Assembly: GCA_035695065.1 (NCBI GenBank)
Contig: DASSEW010000076.1
Coordinates: forward strand, 5,175-69,174
Direction of reading: 5' to 3'
Length of the DNA: 64,000 nt
Source of the DNA: 66-474 sp035695065
Lineage (GTDB): Bacteria; Pseudomonadota; Gammaproteobacteria; Xanthomonadales; Rhodanobacteraceae
Shown in pieces: positions 43,735 through 52,768 of the stretch. The translations under genes and the position numbers were made by a program. The notes under the pieces are model-generated. The model saw nothing but the letters and a program-made list of their open reading frames with translations. It had not been told where the DNA came from and did not search any database. Numbering within the stretch: the stretch's first letter is position 1; the number at the start of each line of letters is the position of its first letter.

Positions 43735-46205
43735 TTGGCGGCAATGTCGGCCAGCAGCGTGCGCGCTTCGGTCGCGACATCCTCGAAACGCGCCGAGCCG
43801 CCCTCCTGCCGAACCCGCTCGAACTCCACGCCCAGCGCCGCCCGCGCTTTTCTCTCGGCGCGCTCCTGCGCCTTGCGCCACTGCGCAAACAGCGGCGCGC
43901 CGGTCCATTCGCGCACGCGAGCGGCAGCGCCGAGGAATCGCGCGGCGATCGCAAAATCGCCACGGTCGGCGGCAAAATAAGCTGCACCTTCGACGCATCC
44001 CGCGGCTGCACGCGAGTTCTGGAAGGTTCTCGATCCGTCCAGATCGGACAACCAATCCTGCGCGGCCCCCTGCAAGTCGCCGACATAAAAGCGTTGCAGC
44101 GCCCGATTGATCAAGGTGTAAACCCACTGGAAGGAATTGCCGTGCGAAGCCAGGCAATCCAACGCGCCGCTGATGCTCGCGACCGCCTCGCTGTGACGAT
44201 CGTTCATGGACTGGGCAATGCCGCGGCCCAGCAGGGCATTGGAGCGCAGCCACGCGTCGTCAAGCTGCTCTGCGGCGGCCAATACCGACTGCACGCATGC
44301 TTCGGCGCCTGCCAGGTCGCCGCGAGTGGCGAGCTCGAACGCGAGGATCGCTTCGCCCGCTGCGGCGAGCCACGTATCCCCTTCGGTTTTGGCCAGCGCG
44401 ATGCCCTCGCGCAGTCGCGTACCCGCCTGTTCGCTCACCCGCGAGAAATGCAGGGCCACCCCTGCGGCGACCAGCGCCCGCGCGAGGTGGCGCGAGGAGG
44501 TCCGCTGCGCCTGCAGCGCCCGCTCCGCCCATTGCGCAGATTGGCGGTAGTTGTGGGCGCCGCGGAAATACCAGCAAAGATTTCCGATCAGCGCGAGCGC
44601 GTCGTCCACCAGACCCGGTTGCTCCAGCGCGAAATCGAACGCGGTATGCAGATTCGGCCATTCGCGCCTGACGCGGTCAAACCACAGTTGATAGCGATTG
44701 CTGCGGATTTCCGAATAGATGTGTTCGGTGAACTGGACGAAATGCGCGAGGTGGGCCGTGCGCACGCGTGCCTCGTTGCCGCTCTCGGCCAGGCGCGCCT
44801 GTGCGTACAGCCGCACACTATCGAGCAGGCGATAGCAGGGCGGATTGGTGTGGGTATCAACAACCAGCAGCGACTTGTCGACCAAGCCGCACAACAAATC
44901 CAGGGTTTGCTGCTCGTCAAGGCTGAACGCGGCGCCGATCGCATTCGCGCCGTCAAGCGTGCAGGTACCGACAAAGGCGCTCAGCCCGCACAGAAGCGAT
45001 TGCTCTTGCTCCGACAGCAGCGCGAAGCTCCACTCGATCAGCGCGTTCAAGGTCTGATGGCGCGCCGGTCGGCTCGGGTTGTCCTCGGCCAGGCTGAGCA
45101 GGCGTGCCTCCATCCGCACCAGCAACTGTGCCGGACTTAGCAGACGCAGGCGCGCCGCGGCCAGTTCCAGCGCGAGCGGCAGACCGTCCAGGCGGCGGCA
45201 GATTTCGGCGACCGTGGCGGCATTGGCCGGCGTCAGGGCAAATCCGGATGCGCTGGCTTGCGAGCGCAGCAAAAGCAATCGCATCGCCGGTACCGAGGCC
45301 AGGCAGGCGACCTGCTCGTCCGTTGCCCATTCGCCTGGCGGTGGCACCTGTAGCGGGGGCAGTCCGTACAGTGATTCGCCCGCGCAATTCAGACGGCGTT
45401 GGCTGGTCACCAGAATGTGCAATTCCGCGCAAGCCGACAGCAACCCGGCGACGGCTTTGCCCAAGGCATCCGCGATCCTCTCGCAATTGTCGAACACCAG
45501 CAGCGCCCTTCGAGTTTGCAGCAGATCACTCAACTGAGCGATCAGCTCACCGGCTTCTGCGGTCGCATTGATGTCGAACATGCCGGCGAGCCAGCGCACC
45601 AGCGCGCCGCGATCGGCCTGCGCGGTGCAATCGAGCAACCACACCCCATCCGGAAAATCGTTCGCGCTTGCTCTGGCTGCTTCCAGCGCGGCCTGAGTCT
45701 TGCCGATGCCGCCCGGCCCAGTGATCGTCACCAGCCGGCGCTCCTGCAGCATCTGTTTCAACGCCTTGATGTCGTTTTCGCGTCCGACCAGCGGCTCGGC
45801 GCGTTCCGGCACTCGCGCGCGCGGAGGCGGTGCAAAACGCAACGCCGGCGAGGCTTCCTTTGCCTGCTCCTTCAGCTCCGCAATGAAGCGATAGCCGAGC
45901 CCGTGCACCGTCTGGATGTAGCGCGGATGTTCGATGTCATCGGCCAGCGCCTTGCGCAGCTGGGCGATCAGGCGATTGAGCGTGGCTGGCGTGATGAATC
46001 CGTGGCCCCACACTGCATCGAGGATCTGATCGCGGCTCAGCAGTTCGCCAGGATGCGCCAGGAATTCAAGCAATACGGAAAATGCCTTGGGCTCCACCTG
46101 CATCTCGCGGCCGTCGCGCAGCAGTTGATGTGCGCGCGCGTCGACCCGCACGTCCGCGAATGCGTACGTGGCCGTGTGCCCTTCCGTGTTCCTGCCTTTT
46201 TCCAT
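43692..46205 (-). CDS. Winged-helix regulator with NB-ARC-like ATPase and TPR-like C-terminus
   Basis: 837 residues from ATG 46205; an in-frame extension to 46304 would run through the divergent promoter region. Residues about 10-105 are an OmpR-type winged helix (FADVRVDARAHQLLRDG, LSRDQILDAVWG, HGLGYRFI). A P-loop ATPase follows (TGPGGIGKTQAA near 164, LLVFDNCE near 230, LDGLPLALELAAARL), then a long helical region that looks TPR-like. There is no receiver domain. This is the layout of AfsR/SARP-like or MalT-like STAND regulators, which bind DNA when ATP and a ligand switch them on. It is divergent from the secreted protein gene 142 bp away, a plausible target. Its stop overlaps the flavin oxidase gene. 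Confidence 0.88.
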   Translation of the reverse strand: MEKGRNTEGHTATYAFADVRVDARAHQLLRDGREMQVEPKAFSVLLEFLAHPGELLSRDQILDAVWGHGFITPATLNRLIAQLRKALADDIEHPRYIQTVHGLGYRFIAELKEQAKEASPALRFAPPPRARVPERAEPLVGRENDIKALKQMLQERRLVTITGPGGIGKTQAALEAARASANDFPDGVWLLDCTAQADRGALVRWLAGMFDINATAEAGELIAQLSDLLQTRRALLVFDNCERIADALGKAVAGLLSACAELHILVTSQRRLNCAGESLYGLPPLQVPPPGEWATDEQVACLASVPAMRLLLLRSQASASGFALTPANAATVAEICRRLDGLPLALELAAARLRLLSPAQLLVRMEARLLSLAEDNPSRPARHQTLNALIEWSFALLSEQEQSLLCGLSAFVGTCTLDGANAIGAAFSLDEQQTLDLLCGLVDKSLLVVDTHTNPPCYRLLDSVRLYAQARLAESGNEARVRTAHLAHFVQFTEHIYSEIRSNRYQLWFDRVRREWPNLHTAFDFALEQPGLVDDALALIGNLCWYFRGAHNYRQSAQWAERALQAQRTSSRHLARALVAAGVALHFSRVSEQAGTRLREGIALAKTEGDTWLAAAGEAILAFELATRGDLAGAEACVQSVLAAAEQLDDAWLRSNALLGRGIAQSMNDRHSEAVASISGALDCLASHGNSFQWVYTLINRALQRFYVGDLQGAAQDWLSDLDGSRTFQNSRAAAGCVEGAAYFAADRGDFAIAARFLGAAARVREWTGAPLFAQWRKAQERAERKARAALGVEFERVRQEGGSARFEDVATEARTLLADIAANQPARTGASSPSGS

Positions 46206-46347
46206 GCTGCCGCGCGCCCGAACGCGACACCGCCAGGATTCTTGCGATTTCCCTACCGAATCATCATGACCCGGATCCCCCGTGGGGCGCAGTTTATACG
46301 GCACGCGGACCTACGCGCACTGCCAAAACCCATCGGAGAAGATCGCC

Positions 46348-47049
46348 ATGAACAAACGCCTGCAACTCGCCGCCGCGCTGGCCGCGATAGGCCTTTCCAG
46401 CTTTGCCGTCGTCCACCAGGCACAAGCCTGCGGGCTGGACCTGGTCAAGTCGGCCAACGGCCAATGGAGGATCGCTCCGCCAGCACAGATGTCGGCTTCA
46501 GCGGCCAACAAGATGATGTTCCTGGCTGGCGTCAGGCCGGCAACAACGAATGCCATCGCCAATCCGCTGCAATTCCTCGAGCCGATCACGGGTCTGTACG
46601 AGGTCACGCTGACCTCCCGAGGCACTCCGGGCATTCCGGACGGAACCGTGGTCGACCATGGCTACTCCGTCTGGCACGCGGATGGTTCCGAGATCATGAA
46701 TTCGGGAAGGCCCGCCGGTGACACCAATTTCTGCCTGGGCACGTGGGCGCAGACGGGCGCGCGCACCTACATGCTCAACCATTTCACGCTGTCCTGGTTC
46801 CAGTCGGTGAGCGCCACGCCCGACGCGGGGACGCCGCCGCTGCCGGGGCTCTACTCCGTCAATAACATTTTTGCCGGGCCGGGCAACATCCGCGAAACCG
46901 TCACCCTGGCGATGGATCGCCAGTCGTTCAGCGGCTCGTTCACGATCACCCAATTCGACACCAACGGTAATGTCGTGCCCGGCTTCCCGATTTCGGGGGA
47001 CGTTGCGGCAAAGCGCCTGACCATCAATTCGCCGCCTTTCTCGTTCTGA
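46348..47049 (+). CDS. Secreted hypothetical protein, possibly lipocalin-like
   Basis: 233 residues from ATG 46348 (cggagaag site upstream). A signal peptide is clear (MNKRLQLAAALAAIGL, cleavage probably after AQA). The mature part, with YSVWHADGSEIMNSG, FCLGTWAQTG and YMLNHFTLSW, alternates short strands in a way that recalls lipocalin-like barrels. That is a weak guess, and I do not recognise the family. It is divergent from the winged-helix/ATPase regulator, and a strong terminator follows it, so it is probably a single-gene transcript that may be controlled by that regulator. Confidence 0.7.
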   Translation: MNKRLQLAAALAAIGLSSFAVVHQAQACGLDLVKSANGQWRIAPPAQMSASAANKMMFLAGVRPATTNAIANPLQFLEPITGLYEVTLTSRGTPGIPDGTVVDHGYSVWHADGSEIMNSGRPAGDTNFCLGTWAQTGARTYMLNHFTLSWFQSVSATPDAGTPPLPGLYSVNNIFAGPGNIRETVTLAMDRQSFSGSFTITQFDTNGNVVPGFPISGDVAAKRLTINSPPFSF

Positions 47050-47069
47050 TCGAGAGCGGGCGCGGAAGA

Positions 47070-47099
47070 GGGCGCGGCGTGCGACACGCCGCGCCCTTT
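47070..47099. terminator. Strong 12-bp terminator hairpin
   Basis: gggcgcggcgtg and cacgccgcgccc surround a cga loop and are followed by ttt. It sits between the secreted protein gene (plus) and the end of tyrS (minus) and can serve both. Confidence 0.8.
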
Positions 47100-47100
47100 G

Positions 47101-48312
47101 TCATCCAGCGACCAACCGGACCCGCGCGAAGTTTCGTTTGCCGACCTGCAGCACGCCTTCGAATCCGGGCGCGAATACGCGTTGCGCATCTTCGACGACC
47201 TGTGAGTCGATCCGCACCGCGCGTTCCTTGATCTTGCGGTTCGCCTCCGAGTTGCTGGAAGTGAGCCCGGCGGCGGTGAGCAGCGCCGGCAGGCGCAGGC
47301 CTTCGGCCGCCACGGGGATCTCGTTCAGCGGCAACAGCGCGGTGTCACCTTCGCCGCGCACTACCGCATGCCAGCCGGCGATCGCGCGCTCGGCGTCGGC
47401 CGCATCGTGGAAGCGCGTGGCCAGTTCGCGCGCCAGTTCCAGCTTGAAGTCGCGCGGATTGACCGCGCCGCTTTCCGCGTCGCGTTTCATCCGCGCGATG
47501 TCGTCCAGCGAATTGTCGAACGAGAGCAGCTCGAACCAGCGCCACATCAGCGCGTCATCAATCTTCATCGTCTTGGTGACGATCTCGATCGCCGGCTCGT
47601 TGATCCCGATGTAGTTGCCCAGCGACTTGGACATCTTGTTGACGCCGTCCAAGCCTTCCAGCAACGGCATGGTCAGCACGATCTGCGGCGGCTGGCCGTG
47701 CTGCTCCTGCAACGCGCGGCCCATCAGCAGGTTGAATTTCTGGTCGGTGCCGCCGAGCTCGACGTCGGCTTTCAGCGCCACCGAGTCGTAGCCCTGCACC
47801 AGCGGATACAGGAACTCGTGGATCGCGATCGGCTGCTGCGCGGCGTAGCGCTTGGCGAAATCGTCGCGCTCGAGCATGCGTGCGACGGTGTGCGATGCCG
47901 CGAGCCGGATCATGCCCGCCGCATCCATCTTGCCGAACCATTCGGAATTGAAACGCAGTTCCGTGCGTTCGCGATCCAGCACCTTGTAGACCTGCGCGGC
48001 GTAGGTCTCCGCGTTCGCCAGGACCTCTTCGCGCGTCAGCGGCTTGCGGGTGGCGTTCTTGCCGGTCGGGTCGCCGATCATCCCGGTGAAATCGCCGATC
48101 AGGAAGATCACCTGATGCCCGAGATCCTGGAACTGGCGCATCTTGTTGAGCAGCACCGTGTGGCCGAGGTGCAGGTCCGGCGCGGTCGGATCGAAACCGG
48201 CCTTGATCCGCAGCGGCCGCCCGAGCTTCAACCGCTCGCGCAGCTCGTCCTCTTTCAGGATTTCCTCCGCGCCACGGCGGATCAGCGCCAGTGCGCGTTC
48301 ATCGGTAGTCAT
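47101..48312 (-). CDS. tyrS: Tyrosyl-tRNA synthetase
   Basis: 403 residues. It charges tRNA-Tyr. Class I motifs are DLHLGHTVLL (HIGH-type, near residue 49) and NKMSKSLGNYIG (KMSKS, near 235), with GGTDQKFNLLMGR between them. A C-terminal S4 RNA-binding domain contains the SNSEANRKIKERAV region. Length and motif forms fit the TyrZ/TyrRS subgroup common in Xanthomonadales. It is divergent from the M23 peptidase gene across 194 bp of AT-rich sequence. Confidence 0.97.
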   Translation of the reverse strand: MTTDERALALIRRGAEEILKEDELRERLKLGRPLRIKAGFDPTAPDLHLGHTVLLNKMRQFQDLGHQVIFLIGDFTGMIGDPTGKNATRKPLTREEVLANAETYAAQVYKVLDRERTELRFNSEWFGKMDAAGMIRLAASHTVARMLERDDFAKRYAAQQPIAIHEFLYPLVQGYDSVALKADVELGGTDQKFNLLMGRALQEQHGQPPQIVLTMPLLEGLDGVNKMSKSLGNYIGINEPAIEIVTKTMKIDDALMWRWFELLSFDNSLDDIARMKRDAESGAVNPRDFKLELARELATRFHDAADAERAIAGWHAVVRGEGDTALLPLNEIPVAAEGLRLPALLTAAGLTSSNSEANRKIKERAVRIDSQVVEDAQRVFAPGFEGVLQVGKRNFARVRLVAG

Positions 48313-48440
48313 GCTTTCGGTGCCCCGTGCCGGCGAAACGAAATGCGCGAATTGGGCGTCGTTTCGCAGCGTGAAAGTGCGGTAGAAGTTAATTGTGCGT
48401 TAAACGAGGAATATCTCGCAAATGTTTGTCCAACAAAGCA

Positions 48441-48470
48441 TTGACGCGACCTTGACGAGGTGGCTATGGT
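48441..48470 (+). promoter_or_regulatory. Candidate sigma-70 promoter for the M23 peptidase gene
   Basis: TTGACG (48441-48446) and TATGGT (48465-48470) are 18 bp apart, 37 bp before the ATG at 48507. Confidence 0.45.
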
Positions 48471-48506
48471 ACCCCCCGCCGTTGCGGCTGTCCCGTTGGA
48501 AACCTC

Positions 48507-49961
48507 ATGAATCCTCGCCTGCGTCACGCTACATCGCATCATGTTCGTCGCAAGGCGATTTGCCGCAAGGCACAGCAACGTCATTCGCACTTCTACGCGC
48601 GCTGCACGCATTGGTCGTTCTACCGCAATGCTATCGCGGCGCCGATCCGCTGGGGCCGCGAGCGTTGGGTGTTGTCGGGCGGTGGCCTGTTGCTGGCTTT
48701 GTTGACGCTGGTTGGCCTGCCTGCGTGGGCGCACGCGATGCGCCATCCGGCCGAACCGGTCGCACGCACCACGCTGGCGCTGAAGCTGCCGGCGTTGCCG
48801 ATGCAGCCTTCGGTGCCGGCGGTGGAAGACTGGCAGGTGACGCGCGTGCAGGCGGGCGAGACGCTGGCCGACATCTTCCATGACCACAACCTCGCACCGG
48901 CGGACCTGGCCCGCGTTCTGAGCAGCGGCAAGGACGTGGACGCGCTGAAGCGCATCCATCCCGGCGACGAGATCGCATTCCTGCTCGGCTCCTCCGGCGA
49001 GCTGCGCGCGCTGCGCTTCGACCGCGACGCCGCCACCCGCGTCACCCTGCATTTCGAGAACGCCACCGGCCCGCTGGTGGAAGAGATCACCCCGCGCGAC
49101 GTCGAACACCGCGAACACATCGCGCATGGCGTGATCCAGGGCTCGCTGTTCGCCGCCGGCAGCAAGGCCGGCATGAGCAACGCGATGATCCTGAAGCTGG
49201 CCAAGGTGTTCGGCTACGACATCGACTTCGCGCAGGACCTGCAGCCGGGCGACAGCTTCACCGTGATCTATGACGACGTCTATCGCGACGGCGAATACCT
49301 GCACGAAGGCGACATCATCGCGGCGGAATTCGTCAACGACGGCAAGCGCTACACCGCGGTGCGCTTCGAGAATCCGGAAACGGGCGATGTCTCCTATTAC
49401 AGCGCCGATGGCCGGCCGCTGAAGAAATCCTTCCTGCGCACGCCGGTGGATTTCACCCGCATCTCCTCGACCTTCGGCATGCGCGAGCACCCGATCCTGG
49501 ACCGCATGAAAATGCACAAGGGCGTGGATTACGCCGCGCCGATGGGCACGCCGATCTATGCCGCGGGCGATGGCGTCATCAAGTTCCGCGGCCAGAAGCA
49601 CGGCTACGGCAACTTCGTGATCATCCAGCACAACAAGGACATCAGCACCGCCTACGGCCACATGTCGCGCTTCGCCGCTGGCGAGTCGGTGGGCGAGCAC
49701 GTGCGCCAGGGCCAGGTCATCGGCTACGTCGGCATGACCGGCATGGCCACCGGTCCGCACCTGCATTACGAATTCCGCGTGGACGGCGAGCAGCGCAATC
49801 CGCTCACCGTGACGTTGCCGAAGCCCGAGCCGCTGTCGGGCAAGCTGATGGCGCAGTTCCGCGAGCAGTACGCACCGCTGATGGCGCGCATCCAGATGAT
49901 CGATGCGCGCCGGCTGGCGATCGCCACCGGCAAGAACGACGGCAACCGCAACCTCGACTGA
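48507..49961 (+). CDS. M23 peptidoglycan DD-endopeptidase (MepM/YebA-like)
   Basis: 484 residues. A cytoplasmic basic N-terminus of about 50 residues is followed by one membrane helix (about 54-76), so the catalytic part faces the periplasm. An OapA/LysM-like region (VQAGETLADIF near 112) precedes the M23 metallopeptidase domain, with zinc ligands in HKGVDYAAP near 337 and HLHYEFR near 418. MepM-type enzymes cut peptide crosslinks to allow cell-wall growth. It ends 8 bp before anmK, so wall cutting and muropeptide recycling are probably co-transcribed. Confidence 0.93.
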   Translation: MNPRLRHATSHHVRRKAICRKAQQRHSHFYARCTHWSFYRNAIAAPIRWGRERWVLSGGGLLLALLTLVGLPAWAHAMRHPAEPVARTTLALKLPALPMQPSVPAVEDWQVTRVQAGETLADIFHDHNLAPADLARVLSSGKDVDALKRIHPGDEIAFLLGSSGELRALRFDRDAATRVTLHFENATGPLVEEITPRDVEHREHIAHGVIQGSLFAAGSKAGMSNAMILKLAKVFGYDIDFAQDLQPGDSFTVIYDDVYRDGEYLHEGDIIAAEFVNDGKRYTAVRFENPETGDVSYYSADGRPLKKSFLRTPVDFTRISSTFGMREHPILDRMKMHKGVDYAAPMGTPIYAAGDGVIKFRGQKHGYGNFVIIQHNKDISTAYGHMSRFAAGESVGEHVRQGQVIGYVGMTGMATGPHLHYEFRVDGEQRNPLTVTLPKPEPLSGKLMAQFREQYAPLMARIQMIDARRLAIATGKNDGNRNLD

Positions 49962-49969
49962 GCCTCGGC

Positions 49970-51088
49970 GTGGCACGCGCCGATTCCGCAGCGCTTTACC
50001 TGGGGCTGATCTCAGGCACCAGCATGGACGGCATCGATGCCGTCCTCGCCTCGTTCGAACCCGCGCCGCGCTTGCATGGCGCTCTGACGCAGCCGTATCC
50101 CGATAACTTGCGCGCACGCCTGCTGGAACTTGCGCAGGGCGATGGCGCAACCACGCTGGACGAAGTCGGCGCGCTGGATGCCCGGATCGCGGAATGCTTT
50201 GCGCAAGCCGCGCTGGCACTGCTCGAACGGTCCGACGTGACATCGAACGATGTCCGCGCGATCGGCTCGCACGGACAGACGCTGCGCCATCGTCCGAAAG
50301 CCACGCCGCGCTTCACGATGCAACTGGGCGACCCGAGCCTGATCGCCGAGCGCACCGGCGTCACCACCGTTGCGGATTTCCGCCGCGCCGATTTCGCCGC
50401 GGGCGGCGAGGGCGCGCCGCTGCTGCCGATCTTCCATGCCGCGTTGTTCGCACGTGCCGGTGAAGTGCGCTGCGTGCTGAACCTCGGCGGCATCGCCAAT
50501 CTCACCGTGCTCCGCGCCGACGGTTCGGTGCTCGGCTTCGACATCGGCCCGGCAAACGGTTTGCTGGACGCGTGGTGCGCACTGCACACCGGCGCAGCTT
50601 TCGATCGCGACGGCGCCTTCGCCGCGCGCGGGCAGGTGGATCATGCGCTGCTGGAACGATTGCTCGACGAGGATTATTTCCGTGCCGCGCCTCCCAAGAG
50701 CACCGGCCGCGAGCAGTTCCATCTCGACTGGCTACGCGCACGGCTCGATGCAGAGGCGAAACCCGAAGACGTGCAGGCCACGCTGGTCGAGCTGACGGCA
50801 CGCAGCGTGGCCGACGCGGTGCGCGCGCATGCGCAAGACGCGCGCGAACTGCTGGCCTGCGGCGGCGGCACCCACAATCCGCTGTTGATGCACGCGCTGC
50901 AAAGTTCGTTGGCGCCCCTGCCGGTACGCAGCACCGCCGAGCGTGGCGTCGATCCCGATTACGTGGAAGCGACGGCGTTTGCCTGGCTCGCCCGCGAGCG
51001 GCTGCACGGCCGGCCCGGCAACCTGCCCAGCGTCACCGGTGCCAAGGGATCGCGCGTGCTGGGCGGCGTTTACGAAAAGCCGGTCTGA
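49970..51088 (+). CDS. anmK: Anhydro-N-acetylmuramic acid kinase
   Basis: 372 residues from GTG 49970. AnmK opens the 1,6-anhydro ring of anhydroMurNAc and phosphorylates it, returning wall sugar to metabolism. LGLISGTSMDGIDAVL gives the N-terminal phosphate motif, VLNLGGIANLT and GFDIGPANGLLD the second, and LLACGGGTHNP the adenosine motif. It directly follows the M23 endopeptidase gene and lies near ampG, the muropeptide permease, so this is a recycling neighbourhood. Confidence 0.96.
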   Translation: MARADSAALYLGLISGTSMDGIDAVLASFEPAPRLHGALTQPYPDNLRARLLELAQGDGATTLDEVGALDARIAECFAQAALALLERSDVTSNDVRAIGSHGQTLRHRPKATPRFTMQLGDPSLIAERTGVTTVADFRRADFAAGGEGAPLLPIFHAALFARAGEVRCVLNLGGIANLTVLRADGSVLGFDIGPANGLLDAWCALHTGAAFDRDGAFAARGQVDHALLERLLDEDYFRAAPPKSTGREQFHLDWLRARLDAEAKPEDVQATLVELTARSVADAVRAHAQDARELLACGGGTHNPLLMHALQSSLAPLPVRSTAERGVDPDYVEATAFAWLARERLHGRPGNLPSVTGAKGSRVLGGVYEKPV

Positions 51089-51133
51089 CGCCGGAATCGA
51101 ATCGGGCAGTTGCCGGGCGGGAACTGCACGCCT

Positions 51134-51418
51134 TCAACCCGGCTTGTCCCATTCCGTCGCGGCTGAATTCGGCAGCGGCGTGCCCGCGGGCACTTCATCC
51201 AGCGCGCGCAGCGCCTCGTGCAGGAAGGCCGCCTCTTCGGAATTCCAGTCCGAGGCCGTCAGCTCTACCGTGTCCGGCGCCTGCACCGGGATCGCGGGCG
51301 GCAGGAATTCGTGCAGCACCTGCGCGACCAGCGCCTCCACGCTGCTGCCGCGCTTCAACGCGACCGTGCGCAGGCGCTCCAGCAATGCTTCATCGAGGTG
51401 CAGGGTGATTTCGGCCAA
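51134..51418 (-). CDS. Ribbon-helix-helix-like protein, no toxin partner
   Basis: 94 residues. The first 45 (MAEITLHLDEALLERL RTVALKRGSSVEALV) match the strand-helix-helix pattern of ribbon-helix-helix DNA-binding proteins such as CopG or antitoxins. The second half is acidic and unstructured-looking, as in antitoxin tails. No toxin-like ORF adjoins it on either side: anmK is convergent, and ampG ends on its other side, read on the same strand. It may be a solitary regulator or an antitoxin that has lost its toxin. Confidence 0.7.
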   Translation of the reverse strand: MAEITLHLDEALLERLRTVALKRGSSVEALVAQVLHEFLPPAIPVQAPDTVELTASDWNSEEAAFLHEALRALDEVPAGTPLPNSAATEWDKPG

Positions 51419-51463
51419 CGTTCGTTCCCGTCCGGGTGACGCGGAATTACGGTAACACGTCGA

Positions 51464-52768
51464 TCATCCCGCAGGCTGCCCGCCGTCGTCGTGCAAACGT
51501 GACCACAACCACAGCATCAGCACCACCGCCGGCGCGACCGCCAGCACGGTCAGCACGAAATAGAACCCGTAGCCGGTCGCCATCACGATGCCGCCGGCGA
51601 AGAAGCCCATCACCTTGCCGGGCAGGTTCACCATCGAGCTCAGCAACGAATACTGCGTGGCGGTGTGCTGGCGGTTCACCAGCGAGGACAGGAACGCGAC
51701 TGTCGGCGGACCGAGGAAGCCGAGCGTGAAGTTCTCACCGGAGATCACCATGGTCAGCGTGGCCAGGCTGCCATGATGCGCGATCAGCAACAGGTACAGC
51801 AGGTTGCTGCAGCCGCAGGCGATGATCGCCACCAACAGGCTCGGCTTGATGCCGAAGCGCGCCACCGCCGCACCGCCGACGAACACGCCGACGATGCCGA
51901 TCCACACGCCATAAATCTTGGTGATCGTGCCGATCGCGGTCAGGCTGAAGCCCATGTCTCGATAGAACGGGCTCATGATGCCGCCGATGGTGGCCTGCTC
52001 GGGAATCTTGAACAGCAGGATGAACAGCAGTGCAAGCAGGGCGAGCTTCACGCCATAGCGGCGGAAGAAATCGGCGAACGGATCCACCACCCCGTTACGC
52101 ATCGCGTCCCGCCAACGCCGCGGCGAGTGGCGATGGACCTGGGGCTCGCGCGCGATCAGGTTGGCGACGATCGGGATCAACATCGCCGCAGCCATCACCA
52201 CGTACACCCAGCTCCACACCATGTGATCGGCCATGATCAGGGCGAACGCCCCCGCCAGCATCAGGCCAATGCGATAGCCCAGCGAATAGGTCGCAACCAG
52301 CGCGCCCTGCTGGTCCATCGGCGCGATCTCGATGCGATACGCATCCACCGCGATGTCCTGGGTGGCGCCGAAGAACGCGACCGCCAACGTTGCCACGATG
52401 AAGGCGTCCAGTTGCGCAGGCGTCAGCCATGCCATCGCCAGCAGCCCGCCGAGCACACCCAATTGCGCCAGCAGCAGCCAGCCGCGGCGCTGACCTAGCC
52501 TGCGCAAGCCCGGCAGGCGCCAGTGGTCCAGCAGAGGCGCCCACAGGAATTTGAACACGTAGGTCATGCCGGCGCTGGCGATCATGGTGATGTCGCGCAG
52601 CACGATGTGTTCGGATTTCAGCCAGTACGCCAGCGTGCCCGCGACCAGCAGGAACGGCAAGCCCGACGAGAAGCCGAAGAAACACATCGTCCACGCCGCC
52701 GGCTGCGTGAACGCTCGCCAGACCGAAGGCTTGGCCGGCTTGGGGGCAGGCACGGCGGTCGCGCTCAT
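51464..52768 (-). CDS. ampG: AmpG-type muropeptide MFS permease
   Basis: 434 residues from ATG 52768, which overlaps the xth stop (ATGA). About 12 to 14 membrane helices are visible. FFGFSSGLPFLLVAGTL at the N-terminus, TYVFKFLWAPLLD near residue 67 and FFGATQDIAVDAYRIE near 135 are typical of AmpG. It imports GlcNAc-anhydroMurNAc peptides from the periplasm for recycling and thereby affects beta-lactamase induction in species with AmpC. anmK, which handles a later step, lies 0.4 kb away on the other strand. Confidence 0.92.
   Translation of the reverse strand: MSATAVPAPKPAKPSVWRAFTQPAAWTMCFFGFSSGLPFLLVAGTLAYWLKSEHIVLRDITMIASAGMTYVFKFLWAPLLDHWRLPGLRRLGQRRGWLLLAQLGVLGGLLAMAWLTPAQLDAFIVATLAVAFFGATQDIAVDAYRIEIAPMDQQGALVATYSLGYRIGLMLAGAFALIMADHMVWSWVYVVMAAAMLIPIVANLIAREPQVHRHSPRRWRDAMRNGVVDPFADFFRRYGVKLALLALLFILLFKIPEQATIGGIMSPFYRDMGFSLTAIGTITKIYGVWIGIVGVFVGGAAVARFGIKPSLLVAIIACGCSNLLYLLLIAHHGSLATLTMVISGENFTLGFLGPPTVAFLSSLVNRQHTATQYSLLSSMVNLPGKVMGFFAGGIVMATGYGFYFVLTVLAVAPAVVLMLWLWSRLHDDGGQPAG

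Noticed and set aside
51134..51418. Possible toxin-antitoxin module
   Set aside because: The protein looks like an antitoxin, but no toxin-like ORF is next to it on either strand.
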